64,000 bases of DNA from Methylobacterium organophilum (lineage in GTDB: Bacteria > Pseudomonadota > Alphaproteobacteria > Rhizobiales > Beijerinckiaceae). The stretch spans positions 286,044-350,043 of the forward strand of contig NZ_BPQV01000006.1 in NCBI RefSeq assembly GCF_022179465.1. Direction: 5' to 3'. The notes below the pieces were generated by a model. That model was not told where the DNA came from. It did no database searches and saw nothing but the letters and a program-made list of their open reading frames with translations. How positions within the stretch are numbered: position 1 is the stretch's first letter; the number at the start of each line of letters is the position of its first letter. Positions 34,191-43,001 of the stretch are shown here, one piece after another. The position numbers and the translations under genes are program-made.

Positions 34191-35228
34191 ATGAAGTTCT
34201 CTCTCTTCGTCCATATGGAGCGCTTCGACGACGCGCAGCCCCATGCCGCGCTGTTCGACGAGCTGACCGATCTCGTGCAGACCGCCGAGCGGGGCGGCTT
34301 CGAGACGGCCTGGATCGGCGAGCACCACGGGATGGAGTTCACGATCGCTCCCAACCCCTTCATCAATCTCGCCTATCTCGGCGCGCGCACCGCGCGCATC
34401 CGCCTCGGGACCGGCACGGTGATCGCGCCGTTCTGGCACCCGATCCGGCTGGCCGGCGAGGCGGCGATGACCGATCTCGCCACCGGCGGCCGCCTCGATC
34501 TCGGCATCGCCCGCGGCGCCTACAGCTTCGAATACGAGCGCCTGATGCCCGGCCTCGATGCCTGGGGCGCCGGCCAGCGGATGCGCGAGATGATCCCGGC
34601 GCTGCGCGGCCTCTGGGCGGGCGATTACACCCACGAGGGCGAGTTCTGGCGCTTCCCGAAGACCACGTCCGCGCCCAAGCCGGTGCAGCGGCCGGAGATC
34701 CCGATCTGGGTCGCGGCGCGGGACCCGAACTCCCACGCCTTCGCCGTCGAGAACGGCTGCAACGTTCAGGTCACGCCCCTCGCCTCGGGCGACGGCGAGG
34801 TCGAGACCCTGATGGGCCGCTTCAACCAGGCCTGCGCCAACGCCCCCGCGGTGCCGCGCCCTCAGATCATGCTGCTGCAGCACACCTTCGTCTCGGACTC
34901 GCCCGAGGAGACCGCGCGGCTGAGCCAGGATCTGAGCCGGTTCTACTGCACCTTCGGCGCCCTGTTCCAGAACAAGCTTCCCATCGAGCAGGGCTTCCTG
35001 CGCGGGGTCGATGCCGCGGTACAGGCTTCCATGCCGCAATACGCGCCGGAGACCATCGCCCGGAACCTCGTCATCGGCGAGCCCGAGGCGGTCGTCACCC
35101 GCCTCAAGGCCTACGAGGCGATGGGCTACGACCAATACGCGGTCTGGATCGACAGCGGCATCGAGCACGCGCGCAAGAAGCGCTCGCTGGAGCTGTTCAT
35201 CCGCGACGTCATGCCGGCCTTCGCGTGA
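34191..35228 (+). CDS. LLM-class flavin-dependent monooxygenase
   Basis: A 345-residue luciferase-like monooxygenase: MKFSLFVHMERFDD at the first strand, then TAWIGEHHG, the TGTVIAPFWHPIRLAGEAAMTDLATGGRLDLGIARG block, and IWVAARDPNSHAFA. These are the FMNH2- and phosphate-binding parts of the bacterial luciferase fold. Such enzymes need a separate flavin reductase, encoded by the preceding fusion gene. They oxidise C-N, C-S or carbonyl compounds. GAGG at 34182-34185 precedes the ATG. Its stop overlaps the GTG of the aldehyde dehydrogenase gene by four bases. The product is probably an aldehyde handed to that enzyme (inference). Confidence 0.9.
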   Translation: MKFSLFVHMERFDDAQPHAALFDELTDLVQTAERGGFETAWIGEHHGMEFTIAPNPFINLAYLGARTARIRLGTGTVIAPFWHPIRLAGEAAMTDLATGGRLDLGIARGAYSFEYERLMPGLDAWGAGQRMREMIPALRGLWAGDYTHEGEFWRFPKTTSAPKPVQRPEIPIWVAARDPNSHAFAVENGCNVQVTPLASGDGEVETLMGRFNQACANAPAVPRPQIMLLQHTFVSDSPEETARLSQDLSRFYCTFGALFQNKLPIEQGFLRGVDAAVQASMPQYAPETIARNLVIGEPEAVVTRLKAYEAMGYDQYAVWIDSGIEHARKKRSLELFIRDVMPAFA

Positions 35229-36712
35229 GCACCCCCGCCATGCTGCCCACCTTCCGCGCCTATATCGACGGCGCCTTCCCCGAGCCGGCCGCGACCTTCG
35301 AGAGCCTCGATCCGGCGACCGGCCGCCCCTGGGCGCGGATGCCGGCGGCGAGCCCCGCCGATGTCGACGCAGCCGTGCGGGCCGCCGACCGGGCCCTGCG
35401 CGATCCGGCCTGGGCCGACCTCGTGCCGACCCGGCGCGGCGCGCTCCTGATGCGGCTCGCCGACCTCGTCGCCGCGCGGGCGAGCTATCTCGCCGGGCTC
35501 GAGACCCGCGACACCGGCAAGATCATCCGCGAGACCCGCAGCCAGATCGGCTACGTCGCGGAGTATTACCGCTATTTCGGCGGCCTCGCGGACAAGCTGC
35601 ACGGCGCCCACCTGCCGGTCGACAAGCCGGACATGGAGGTGTTCACCCGGCGGGAACCGATCGGCGTCGTCGCCGCGATCGTCCCCTGGAACTCCTCGCT
35701 GTTCCTCTCGGCGGTCAAGCTCGGGCCGGCCCTGGCGGCGGGCTGCACCGTGGTGCTGAAGGCCTCGGAAGAGGCGCCCGCCCCGCTGCTCGCCTTCGCC
35801 GAGCTGGTCCACGAGGCCGGATTCCCGCCGGGCGTGGTCAACATCGTGACCGGCGACGCGGCGGGCTGCGGCGCGCCGCTGACGCGCCATCCCCTCGTCG
35901 CCCGCGTCGCCTTCACCGGCGGCCCCGGCACCGCCCGCCACATCGTGCACAACACCGCCGACAACCTCGCGGCGACCTCGCTGGAGCTCGGCGGCAAGTC
36001 GCCGGTGCTCGTCTTCGCCGATGCCGACCTGGAGAGCGCCGCCAACGCGGTCGTCGCCGGCATCTTCGCCGCCGCCGGCCAGAGCTGCGTCGCCGGCTCG
36101 CGCCTGCTGGTCGAGCGCCGCGTGCACGACCGCTTCGTCGCGATCCTGGCCGAGAAGGCCCGGGCGATCCGCCTCGGCGTGCCGGAAGACCCCGAGACCG
36201 AGGTCGGCCCGCTCGCGACCGCGCGCCAGCGGGCGCATATCGAGACGGTGGTGGAGGCGAGCCTCGCGGCGGGCGGCCGCCTCGTCGTGGGCGGCGCGCG
36301 GCCGGAGGGCTTTTCGGAGGGCTTCTACTACCTGCCGACCATCATCGCCGACGCCCGGCCCGACACGCCCTGCGCCGCCGAGGAGCTGTTCGGTCCGGTC
36401 CTCACGGTCATTCCGTTCGAGGGCGAGGACGAGGCGGTCGCGCTCGCCAACGACTCGCCCTTCGGCCTCGCCTCGGGCGTGTTCACTGCGAACCTGACGC
36501 GGGCCCACCGCTGCATCCGGCGGCTGCGCGCGGGCATCGTCTGGGTCAACACCTATCGGGCGATCTCGCCGATCGTGCCGTTCGGCGGCTTCGGCCTCTC
36601 GGGGCTCGGACGCGAGGGCGGGCTCGAATCGATGCTCGACTACACCCGCACCAAGTCGGTCTGGATCCGCACCTCCGACGACCCGATCCCCGACCCGTTC
36701 GTGATGCGCTGA
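35225..36712 (+). CDS. NAD(P)-dependent aldehyde dehydrogenase
   Basis: A 495-residue aldehyde dehydrogenase, full length. Seen are the cofactor Asn motif in VPWNSSLF, VAFTGGPGTARH, general-base Glu in LELGGKSP, nucleophile Cys in AGQSCVAGSR, and EELFGPV and PFGGFG near the end. The family oxidises an aldehyde to the acid in the cytosol. The GTG start at 35225 overlaps the LLM stop (GTGA); ATG at 35240 is the alternative. It is only distantly similar to the two duplicated aldehyde dehydrogenases at 1-745 and 43002-44435. As third enzyme of the operon it should take the aldehyde released by monooxygenase and hydrolase. Confidence 0.93.
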   Translation: MSTPAMLPTFRAYIDGAFPEPAATFESLDPATGRPWARMPAASPADVDAAVRAADRALRDPAWADLVPTRRGALLMRLADLVAARASYLAGLETRDTGKIIRETRSQIGYVAEYYRYFGGLADKLHGAHLPVDKPDMEVFTRREPIGVVAAIVPWNSSLFLSAVKLGPALAAGCTVVLKASEEAPAPLLAFAELVHEAGFPPGVVNIVTGDAAGCGAPLTRHPLVARVAFTGGPGTARHIVHNTADNLAATSLELGGKSPVLVFADADLESAANAVVAGIFAAAGQSCVAGSRLLVERRVHDRFVAILAEKARAIRLGVPEDPETEVGPLATARQRAHIETVVEASLAAGGRLVVGGARPEGFSEGFYYLPTIIADARPDTPCAAEELFGPVLTVIPFEGEDEAVALANDSPFGLASGVFTANLTRAHRCIRRLRAGIVWVNTYRAISPIVPFGGFGLSGLGREGGLESMLDYTRTKSVWIRTSDDPIPDPFVMR

Positions 36713-36722
36713 GGAGGAGCCG

Positions 36723-37031
36723 GTGATCTACGAGATGCGGACCTACCGGCTCAAGACCGGCACCGTCCCCGCCTACCTCAAGCTCGTCGGCGAGGAGGGC
36801 ATCGCGATCCAGCGCGGCCATCTCGGCAACCTCGTCGGCTACTACGCGACCGAGATCGGTCCGCTCAACGAGATCGTCCATGTCTGGGGCTACCGGGACC
36901 TCGCCGACCGCGAGAGCCGCCGGGCCGCGCTCGCCGCCGATCCGGCCTGGACGGCCTTCCTGCCCAAGATCCAGGCGCTGATCGAGACGATGGAATCCAA
37001 GATCCTCCGGGCCGCTCCGTTCCACCCGTAG
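36723..37031 (+). CDS. NIPSNAP-family protein
   Basis: A 102-residue single-domain protein of the NIPSNAP family (ferredoxin-like dimeric alpha/beta barrel): IYEMRTYRLKTGTVPAYLKL, LVGYYATEIGPLNEIVHVWGYRDLADRE, FLPKIQALIETMESKIL. GTG at 36723 follows a strong AGGAGGAG. Bacterial NIPSNAP genes are often inside catabolic operons and may act as small monooxygenase-like or lyase-like enzymes, but no reaction is established. Here it sits between aldehyde dehydrogenase and the importer genes. Confidence 0.85.
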   Translation: MIYEMRTYRLKTGTVPAYLKLVGEEGIAIQRGHLGNLVGYYATEIGPLNEIVHVWGYRDLADRESRRAALAADPAWTAFLPKIQALIETMESKILRAAPFHP

Positions 37032-37113
37032 CCGGCCCGAACCCACCACGAAGACGAACCGCTCAGCCGGACACCGCAACCAGCCACACGCATCACAGCC
37101 AGAGGGGGCCAGT

Positions 37114-38160
37114 ATGAAGCGCAGGACCATCATCGGCATCGGCGCCGCACTCGGAGGCGTCGCCCTTGCGGCGCTGCCGGCCGCATCCCTGCTGCCGCCG
37201 GCCATGGCGGCGGCGGGCAGTCTGGTCTTCACGAGCTGGGGCGGCACCACCCAGGAGGCGCAGAAGACCGCCTGGGTCCGGCCCTTCACCAAGGCCAGCG
37301 GCGTCCGCGTGCAGATGGACGGCCCGACCGATTACGGGAAGCTCAAGGCCATGGTCGAGAGCGGCAATGTCGGCTGGGACGTCGTCGACGTCGAGTACGA
37401 CTTCGCCGCCCAAGCCGCCCGGGACGGGCTGCTGGAGCCGATCGATTTTGCGGTGGTCAAGCGCGACGCGCTCGATCCCCGCTTCGTGACCGATCACGCG
37501 GTCGGCAGCTTCTACTACGCCTTCGTCCTCGGCTACGGCACGAAGGCCGTGCCGGCGGCGCCGAAGGGCTGGGCCGACCTGTTCGACACCAAGACGTTCC
37601 CGGGCAAGCGCACCTTCTACAAATGGTCGGCGCCGGGCGCGCTGGAGATCGCGCTCCTGGCCGACGGCGTGGCGCCGGACAAGCTCTACCCGCTCGACCT
37701 CGACCGGGCCTTCGCCAAGCTCGACACCATCAAGTCCGAGATCATCTGGTGGTCGGGGGGCGCGCAGTCGCAGCAGCTCCTGGCCTCCGGCGAGGTGGCG
37801 CTGGGCCAGTTCTGGAACGGGCGCATCGCCGCCCTGGAGCAGGACAAGCAGCCGGTCGGGATCGCCTGGGAGCAGAACCTCACTACCGCCGACATGCTGG
37901 TGGTACCCAAGGGCAGCCGCAACAAGAAGGCGGCGATGGAGTTCCTCGCCGCCGCCACGGACGCGAAGGAACAGGCCGATTTCGCCGCCGCCACCCGCTA
38001 CGCCCCGATCAATCTCGGCTCGGCCAAGCTGATGGATCCCGCGATCGCCGAAACCCTGCCGGATCGGCACAAGGCGTCTCAGATCAACCTCAACATGGAA
38101 TACTGGGCCAAGAACCGCGAGGAGATCGGCAAGCGGTGGTACGCGTGGCAGGCCCGGTGA
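37114..38160 (+). CDS. PotD/F-type periplasmic substrate-binding protein
   Basis: A 348-residue extracytoplasmic solute-binding protein of the polyamine/opine group. The export signal with twin arginine (residues 1-33, MKRRT...AMAAAG) may use Tat. The mature part opens LVFTSWGGTTQEAQKTAW and has the hallmark VDVEYDF, LGYGTK and WWSGGAQSQQLLASGEVALGQ segments. It captures the substrate in the periplasm for the two permeases and the ATPase that follow. A GAGGGGG site precedes the ATG. The family takes spermidine, putrescine, opines or amino-acid-like cations, so a nitrogen-containing substrate for this operon is likely. Confidence 0.92.
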   Translation: MKRRTIIGIGAALGGVALAALPAASLLPPAMAAAGSLVFTSWGGTTQEAQKTAWVRPFTKASGVRVQMDGPTDYGKLKAMVESGNVGWDVVDVEYDFAAQAARDGLLEPIDFAVVKRDALDPRFVTDHAVGSFYYAFVLGYGTKAVPAAPKGWADLFDTKTFPGKRTFYKWSAPGALEIALLADGVAPDKLYPLDLDRAFAKLDTIKSEIIWWSGGAQSQQLLASGEVALGQFWNGRIAALEQDKQPVGIAWEQNLTTADMLVVPKGSRNKKAAMEFLAAATDAKEQADFAAATRYAPINLGSAKLMDPAIAETLPDRHKASQINLNMEYWAKNREEIGKRWYAWQAR

Positions 38161-39065
38161 TGGGCCCGATGCGAAACGGAGCCGCCACCATGACCCTGGC
38201 ACGGATGCAGCGGGCCCTGCCGTTGCCAGGGGCGCCCCCTGCCTGGACCCGGCGCCTGCGCGGTCTCGGCGCGGTCCTCCCCGCCCTCGCCCTCGTCGCC
38301 CTGCTGTTCGTCGTCCCGGTCTTCGGGCTGCTCCTGCGCAGCGTCACCGAGCCGGCGCCGGGCCTGGGCAACTACGCGACCTTCTTCGGCGGCACGACCT
38401 ACCTCAAGGTTCTGGGCAATACCTTCCTCGTCGCCGGCCTCGTCACCGCCGCGACCCTCGTCATCGGCTTCCCGACGGCGTGGTTCCTGGCCATCGCGCC
38501 GCGCCGGGTGGCGGGACTCCTCACCGGCATCGTCGTCCTGTCGATGTGGACCAACCTGCTGGCGCGGACCTATGCCTGGATGGTGCTGCTCCAGGGAACC
38601 GGCCTGATCAACCGGGCCCTGATGAGTCTCGGCCTGATCGCGGCGCCGCTCACCCTGACCAACAACCTCGTCGGCGTCACCATCGGCATGACCTACATCA
38701 TGCTGCCCTTCATGGTGCTGCCCCTGGCCTCGGCCCTGCGGGCGATCGATCCGAGCGTGCTCCAGGCCGCCTCCCTGTGCGGCGCCACCCGGTGGCAATG
38801 CCTGACCCGCATCCTGCTGCCCATGGCCTCGGGCGCCATCGCCTCCGGTGCGCTGATGGTGTTCGTGATGTCGCTCGGCTACTTCGTCACGCCCGCGCTG
38901 CTCGGCGGCACCGCCAACATGATGCTGCCCGAACTGATCGCGCAGCTCGTCCAGTCGCTGCTCGACTGGGGGCTGGCCAGCACCGCCGCGACCATCCTGC
39001 TGGTCCTCACCCTGATCCTCTACACGATCCAGATCCGGTTCTTCGGAACCCGCGGCGCGGCCTGA
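38160..39065 (+). CDS. PotB/H-type ABC permease
   Basis: A 301-residue inner membrane permease with six TM segments and the EAA loop (AASLCGATRWQCLTRILLP). The first TM is near residue 35-58 (GAVLPALALVALLFVVPVFGLLL). The ATG at 38160 overlaps the binding-protein stop by one base; an internal ATG at 38190 with ACGGAG nine bases upstream is an alternative and would shorten the cytoplasmic tail by ten residues. It pairs with the permease at 39076-39879. Confidence 0.92.
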   Translation: MGPMRNGAATMTLARMQRALPLPGAPPAWTRRLRGLGAVLPALALVALLFVVPVFGLLLRSVTEPAPGLGNYATFFGGTTYLKVLGNTFLVAGLVTAATLVIGFPTAWFLAIAPRRVAGLLTGIVVLSMWTNLLARTYAWMVLLQGTGLINRALMSLGLIAAPLTLTNNLVGVTIGMTYIMLPFMVLPLASALRAIDPSVLQAASLCGATRWQCLTRILLPMASGAIASGALMVFVMSLGYFVTPALLGGTANMMLPELIAQLVQSLLDWGLASTAATILLVLTLILYTIQIRFFGTRGAA

Positions 39066-39075
39066 GGAGGGACGG

Positions 39076-39879
39076 ATGCTTCTCACCTATTCCCGCCTCG
39101 GGTCCCTGCGCTTCGTGCTCGGCGGCATCGGCCTCGCGGTGGGGTTGTTCCTGCTCCTCCCGATCCTGGTGCTCGTCGCGCTGTCCTTCGGCGACTCGCA
39201 ATGGATGCAGTTCCCGCCGCCGGGCTGGACCCTGCGCTGGTACGCGGAATTGCTCGACGATCCGGACTGGATCTTCGCCTTCCTGACGAGCCTGCGGATC
39301 GCCGCCTGGGTCACGGTCCTGAGCGTGCTCCTCGGTCTCGCGGCCTCCTTCGGCCTCGTGCGCGGCCGCTTTCCCGGCCGGGAGGCGGTGCGGGCGCTGT
39401 TCCTGATGCCGATGATCCTGCCGGTCGTCGTTCTGGCGGTGGCGCTCTACGCCCTGTTCCTCAGGCTCCAGCTCAACGGGACGGAGACCGGCTTCGTCCT
39501 CGCCCACCTCCTCCTCGCCCTGCCCTTCTCGGTGATCGCGATCAGCGGCGCCCTGGAGCGCTTCGACCCGGCCATCGAGGATGCCGCCGTGCTGTGCGGC
39601 GCCTCGCCCCTCGAAGCCAAGCTCTGCGTCACCCTGCCGGGGATCATGCCGGGCATCGCCACCGCGGCGCTGTTCTCCTTCCTCGCCTCCTGGGACGAGG
39701 TCGTCGTCGCGATCTTCATGGCCAGCCCGGACATCCAGACGCTTCCGGTCCGGATCTGGGGCGTGCTGCGCCAGGATCTTTCCCCCGTCGTCGCCGCCGT
39801 CTCGACGCTGCTCGTCGCGCTCACGGCCGTGCTGATGCTGCTCTCCGCCGCGCTGAAGAAGAAGGACCTCCGCGCATGA
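39076..39879 (+). CDS. PotC/I-type ABC permease
   Basis: A 267-residue permease with six TM segments and an EAA-type loop (DAAVLCGASPLEAKLCVTLPG), the second half of the importer pore. It starts 10 bases after the first permease, with a GAGGAGG ribosome site, and ends overlapping the ATPase start by four bases (ATGA). The order binding protein, PotB-like, PotC-like, PotA-like is that of spermidine/putrescine-type importers, though the polyamine operons of E. coli begin with the ATPase. Confidence 0.92.
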   Translation: MLLTYSRLGSLRFVLGGIGLAVGLFLLLPILVLVALSFGDSQWMQFPPPGWTLRWYAELLDDPDWIFAFLTSLRIAAWVTVLSVLLGLAASFGLVRGRFPGREAVRALFLMPMILPVVVLAVALYALFLRLQLNGTETGFVLAHLLLALPFSVIAISGALERFDPAIEDAAVLCGASPLEAKLCVTLPGIMPGIATAALFSFLASWDEVVVAIFMASPDIQTLPVRIWGVLRQDLSPVVAAVSTLLVALTAVLMLLSAALKKKDLRA

Positions 39880-40970
39880 GCGCTTCCTCCGGCCATCCCT
39901 TCCTCGCCATCCGCGGAATCCGGCGCAGCTACGGCGCGGTGGTGGCGGTCGAGGCGGTCAGCCTCGACATCGCCCGCGGCGAGTTCGTGACCTTCCTCGG
40001 GCCCTCCGGCTCCGGCAAGAGCACGACGCTCTACGTCATCGCCGGCTTCCAGGAGCCGAATGCCGGCGACGTGCTGATCGAGGGGCGCTCGATCCTGAAC
40101 ACGCCCTCGAACAAGCGCAACATCGGCATGGTGTTCCAGCGCTACACCCTGTTCCCGCAGATGACGATCGCCGAGAATGTCGGCTTCCCGCTCAAGGTCC
40201 GGCGCTGGAGCCGCGCCGACATCGACGCGCGGGTCAAGGCGATGCTCAAGCTCGTGCATCTGGAGGCCTATGCCGACCGCAAGCCGGCGCAGCTCTCCGG
40301 CGGCCAGCAGCAGCGGGTCGCGCTGGCTCGGGCGCTCGCCTACGAGCCGCCGCTCCTGCTGATGGACGAGCCGCTCTCGGCCCTCGACAAGAGCCTGCGC
40401 GAGGAGCTCCAGCACGAGATCAAGCGGGTCCACCACGAGACCGGCGTGACCATCCTCTACGTGACCCACGATCAGGAGGAGGCCCTGCGCCTGTCCGACC
40501 GGATCGCCCTGTTCCGGCAGGGGCGGATCGAGCAGCTCGGCACCGGGCGCGATCTCTACGACGCGCCCTCCTCCCGCTTCGTCGCCGGCTTCATCGGGCA
40601 TTCGAACTTCATGCCCTGCCGCATCGACCGTCGGCTCGGCGGTGCGGGGGACGGGGCGATCCTCCTCGCGGACGGGACGTCGCTCGAAGGGCTGTCGCTG
40701 GCGGCGATGCCCGCGCAGTGCGAGGCCGGCGTGCTGATGGTCCGGCCCGACGCGATCCGGCTGCACGCTCCCGACAACGCCCCGGCGGGGGCGATCTTCG
40801 GGACCGTCGACGAGGCGAGCTTCTGCGGCGAGGCGATGCAGTACAGCGTCGCCACCGCCTGGGGCGACAGCGTCACGGTGCGCATTCCCTGCGATGCCGG
40901 CCGCGCACGGGTGGGCGAGCGGGTCGCCCTGGCCTGGCGGCCGGAGCAGGCGCAGATCTTCCCGAACTGA
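39876..40970 (+). CDS. PotA-type ABC transporter ATPase
   Basis: A 364-residue ATP-binding protein: Walker A GPSGSGKST near residue 45, Q-loop VFQRYTLFPQ, signature LSGGQQQRVALARAL, Walker B LLLMDEPLSALD, H-loop THDQEEAL. The C-terminal TOBE domain (about 270-364: MVRPDAIRL, VRIPCDAG, LAWRPEQAQIF) is usual for the polyamine importer group and can sense substrate. It is last in the operon, with a hairpin following at 40981. Confidence 0.93.
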   Translation: MSASSGHPFLAIRGIRRSYGAVVAVEAVSLDIARGEFVTFLGPSGSGKSTTLYVIAGFQEPNAGDVLIEGRSILNTPSNKRNIGMVFQRYTLFPQMTIAENVGFPLKVRRWSRADIDARVKAMLKLVHLEAYADRKPAQLSGGQQQRVALARALAYEPPLLLMDEPLSALDKSLREELQHEIKRVHHETGVTILYVTHDQEEALRLSDRIALFRQGRIEQLGTGRDLYDAPSSRFVAGFIGHSNFMPCRIDRRLGGAGDGAILLADGTSLEGLSLAAMPAQCEAGVLMVRPDAIRLHAPDNAPAGAIFGTVDEASFCGEAMQYSVATAWGDSVTVRIPCDAGRARVGERVALAWRPEQAQIFPN

Positions 40971-40980
40971 CCCGGTCTCG

Positions 40981-41012
40981 GGCCGGCCCGACCCCCCGCG
41001 GCCGGGCCGGCC
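40981..41012 (+). terminator. Terminator of the catabolic/transport operon
   Basis: GGCCGGCCCG and CGGGCCGGCC make a perfect 10-base stem with a 12-base loop, starting 11 bases after the ATPase stop. There is no long T-run, as is usual in this GC-rich genome. Confidence 0.6.
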
Positions 41013-41171
41013 GCCGCTGTTTCGGGACGAGGACGCGGGCACCGCGCCAGCGGGCGGGCCTTCGATGGGGCACGCACGCCTCCCGGCCTCTCTCATCTTG
41101 CGATCGGCACGTCGGATCCGGCGAATATTTGGCGAAATCTAACATTTCATCGAAATGCCTCTCGAATTGGC

Positions 41172-41206
41172 TTGCCATCTTACGGTCTTCCGTAATACGG
41201 TAAGAC
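41172..41206 (+). promoter_or_regulatory. Operator-like site 2 of the GntR regulon
   Basis: Contains the perfect palindrome CCGTAATACGG (41190-41200) inside a larger imperfect dyad whose ends are TCTTAC and GTAAGA. The 29 bases from 41172 match the site before the 31736 operon in 24 positions. It lies about 375 bases upstream of the porin gene, so a long leader or a distant promoter is implied. The region 40971-41576 holds no gene; 41140-41390 is AT-richer and should contain the promoter. Confidence 0.65.
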
Positions 41207-41576
41207 ATCGGAACAGAGGCAGGGATCCGCTCCCCCGCGCAGGGCAAGCGTCGATCCCGCCCGGCTTCAAGTATTTGCAAGATCATTTCAAATATTGATT
41301 GCAATCAAAGAATGCGCGGTCATGGCCGTGCATGGCAATTCGTGTGTCCGGCGCTGTTCGAAGCGACGATCCGCGTAGTGCCTGTTCAATGAATGCGAGA
41401 AACGCTCGATCCCTCCCGTGCGGCAACCTTTTCACGGTCTCCGCGCGGTGAGCGCAAGCCCGACGACGGGGCGTGCGCGGTCGGACCGAAGGCCGGGGTC
41501 ACCCCATTCATCCTCCGTGGGCCGACTCGGCCGCGACACGGATCCCGTCACCCGGACAGGCGAGAGGTAGCGCACC

Positions 41577-42893
41577 ATGAAGTCGATGAAGCTGGCAGCC
41601 GTTCTCGCTCTCTGTGCGGGCGCAGGCCCGTTCTGGGAGCATCCCGCCCGCGCCCAGGACCAGGGGACGCAGGAGATCGATGCCGAGCCGAGCCCGGTCA
41701 ATCGCGAGCAGCCGATCGCGGTGCCCGACCCGACGCCGAATCCCGAGCCGTCGACCGCGATCGGCAAGTTCACCTTCGGCGGCGCGTTCCGGATGCGCTA
41801 CGACATGCGCTTCGACGATGTCAGCCGGGGCGGCGTCCCCAAGACCTCGGAGCACTTCTCCTTCGATGCGCTGTCCCTGAAGGCGGTCTACGATTCCGAC
41901 ACGATTTTCGGCGCGGCGCAGTATCGCTTCTACGGCGGCAACTTCCTCTACGGGCCGCGCTTCGGTTACGACGGCCATCCGGGCGAGGTGAACTTCCCGA
42001 TGTGGGCCTATATCGGCCTCAAGCTGACGCCGGAGGACAGCCTCACTGTCGGCATGAATCAGGTGCCGTTCGGCCTGACCCCGTACTTCTCCAACACCTT
42101 CCTCGGCTCGCTCGGCTTCGTGATGGGCGTCGAGGAAGTCTACAATCTCGGGCTGAAATACGCCCATGTCGAGCCGGACTTCAATTACCAGCTCGGCTTC
42201 TATCCCGGCGCCAACCCCAACGCCTTCGGCCTGAGCCGCGACAGCGCGCGCTATTCGACGAACGTCGTGATCGCGGACAGCTACATCCCGTTCGGGACGC
42301 GCAACAACGAAGAGAACATGTTCATAGGCCGGGCGGAATACTTCCTCGTCAAGAACGAGGTTGCCTCGCTCGCGCTCGGTGCCTCGCTCTGGCATTCGAA
42401 CATCTACAATTTCGACACGCGCCAGACCGGCTCGAAGCAGCTCGAAAGCGTGCATCTCAACGCCACCCACGGCCCCTGGGGCTTCAAGGCCGTGTATGTC
42501 CGCCAGGACATCGATCCGAGGAACCCGATCCGCAACGACCTCCTGACCGTCGGCGGCTTCGACGTGTCGTACAACATGGCCACGCGCGGCAACTTCGTCT
42601 CGGCCGACATTTCCTACAAGGTCGCCGATCCGATCGGCCCGTTCACGATCGTGCCCTATCTGAACTATAGCGCCTACTTCAAGGACCGGGCCGATTTCAA
42701 GACGTCCGAGCGCTACACCCTCGGCACGATCTGGACACTGACGGCCGACCCGAGCCTCGTGATCTATACGGAAGGATTGTTCGGCCGGAACGATCCCTAT
42801 GTCGGCGCCGGGCAGTACACGAGCGGTCTCGCCATGGGCGGTGACAGCAAGTGGAAGAAGGCGATCTTCATCAATATCGGATATTACTTCTAA
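41577..42893 (+). CDS. Outer membrane porin-like beta-barrel protein
   Basis: A 438-residue exported protein: signal peptide to about residue 26 (HPARAQ), a Pro/Glu-rich spacer, then regular amphipathic beta-strands (FTFGGAFRMRYDMRF, IFGAAQYRFYGG, MWAYIGLKL, ESVHLNATHGPWGFKAVYV), ending in the barrel signal INIGYYF with terminal Phe. The length suggests a 16- to 18-strand substrate-specific porin of the OprP/OprD-like type. It probably brings the pathway substrate through the outer membrane for the PotD-type importer; the shared operator supports this. It is followed by an aldehyde dehydrogenase gene 108 bases later. Confidence 0.82.
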   Translation: MKSMKLAAVLALCAGAGPFWEHPARAQDQGTQEIDAEPSPVNREQPIAVPDPTPNPEPSTAIGKFTFGGAFRMRYDMRFDDVSRGGVPKTSEHFSFDALSLKAVYDSDTIFGAAQYRFYGGNFLYGPRFGYDGHPGEVNFPMWAYIGLKLTPEDSLTVGMNQVPFGLTPYFSNTFLGSLGFVMGVEEVYNLGLKYAHVEPDFNYQLGFYPGANPNAFGLSRDSARYSTNVVIADSYIPFGTRNNEENMFIGRAEYFLVKNEVASLALGASLWHSNIYNFDTRQTGSKQLESVHLNATHGPWGFKAVYVRQDIDPRNPIRNDLLTVGGFDVSYNMATRGNFVSADISYKVADPIGPFTIVPYLNYSAYFKDRADFKTSERYTLGTIWTLTADPSLVIYTEGLFGRNDPYVGAGQYTSGLAMGGDSKWKKAIFINIGYYF

Positions 42894-43001
42894 CAACACT
42901 CGCTCGCCCGCGCTGGATCGAAGACCGGCCGGGCGAGCCAGCTTTCAGGCCGTCGCCCGGCCGGTTCGTGAAACGGGCGCGTGACAAGGATCCGAGACTC
43001 C

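Noticed and set aside
31736-37031. Naming the genes rutA, rutD, rutF
   Set aside because: The similarity is in enzyme classes only; RutB, RutC and RutG are absent from the operon and the importer is of polyamine type.
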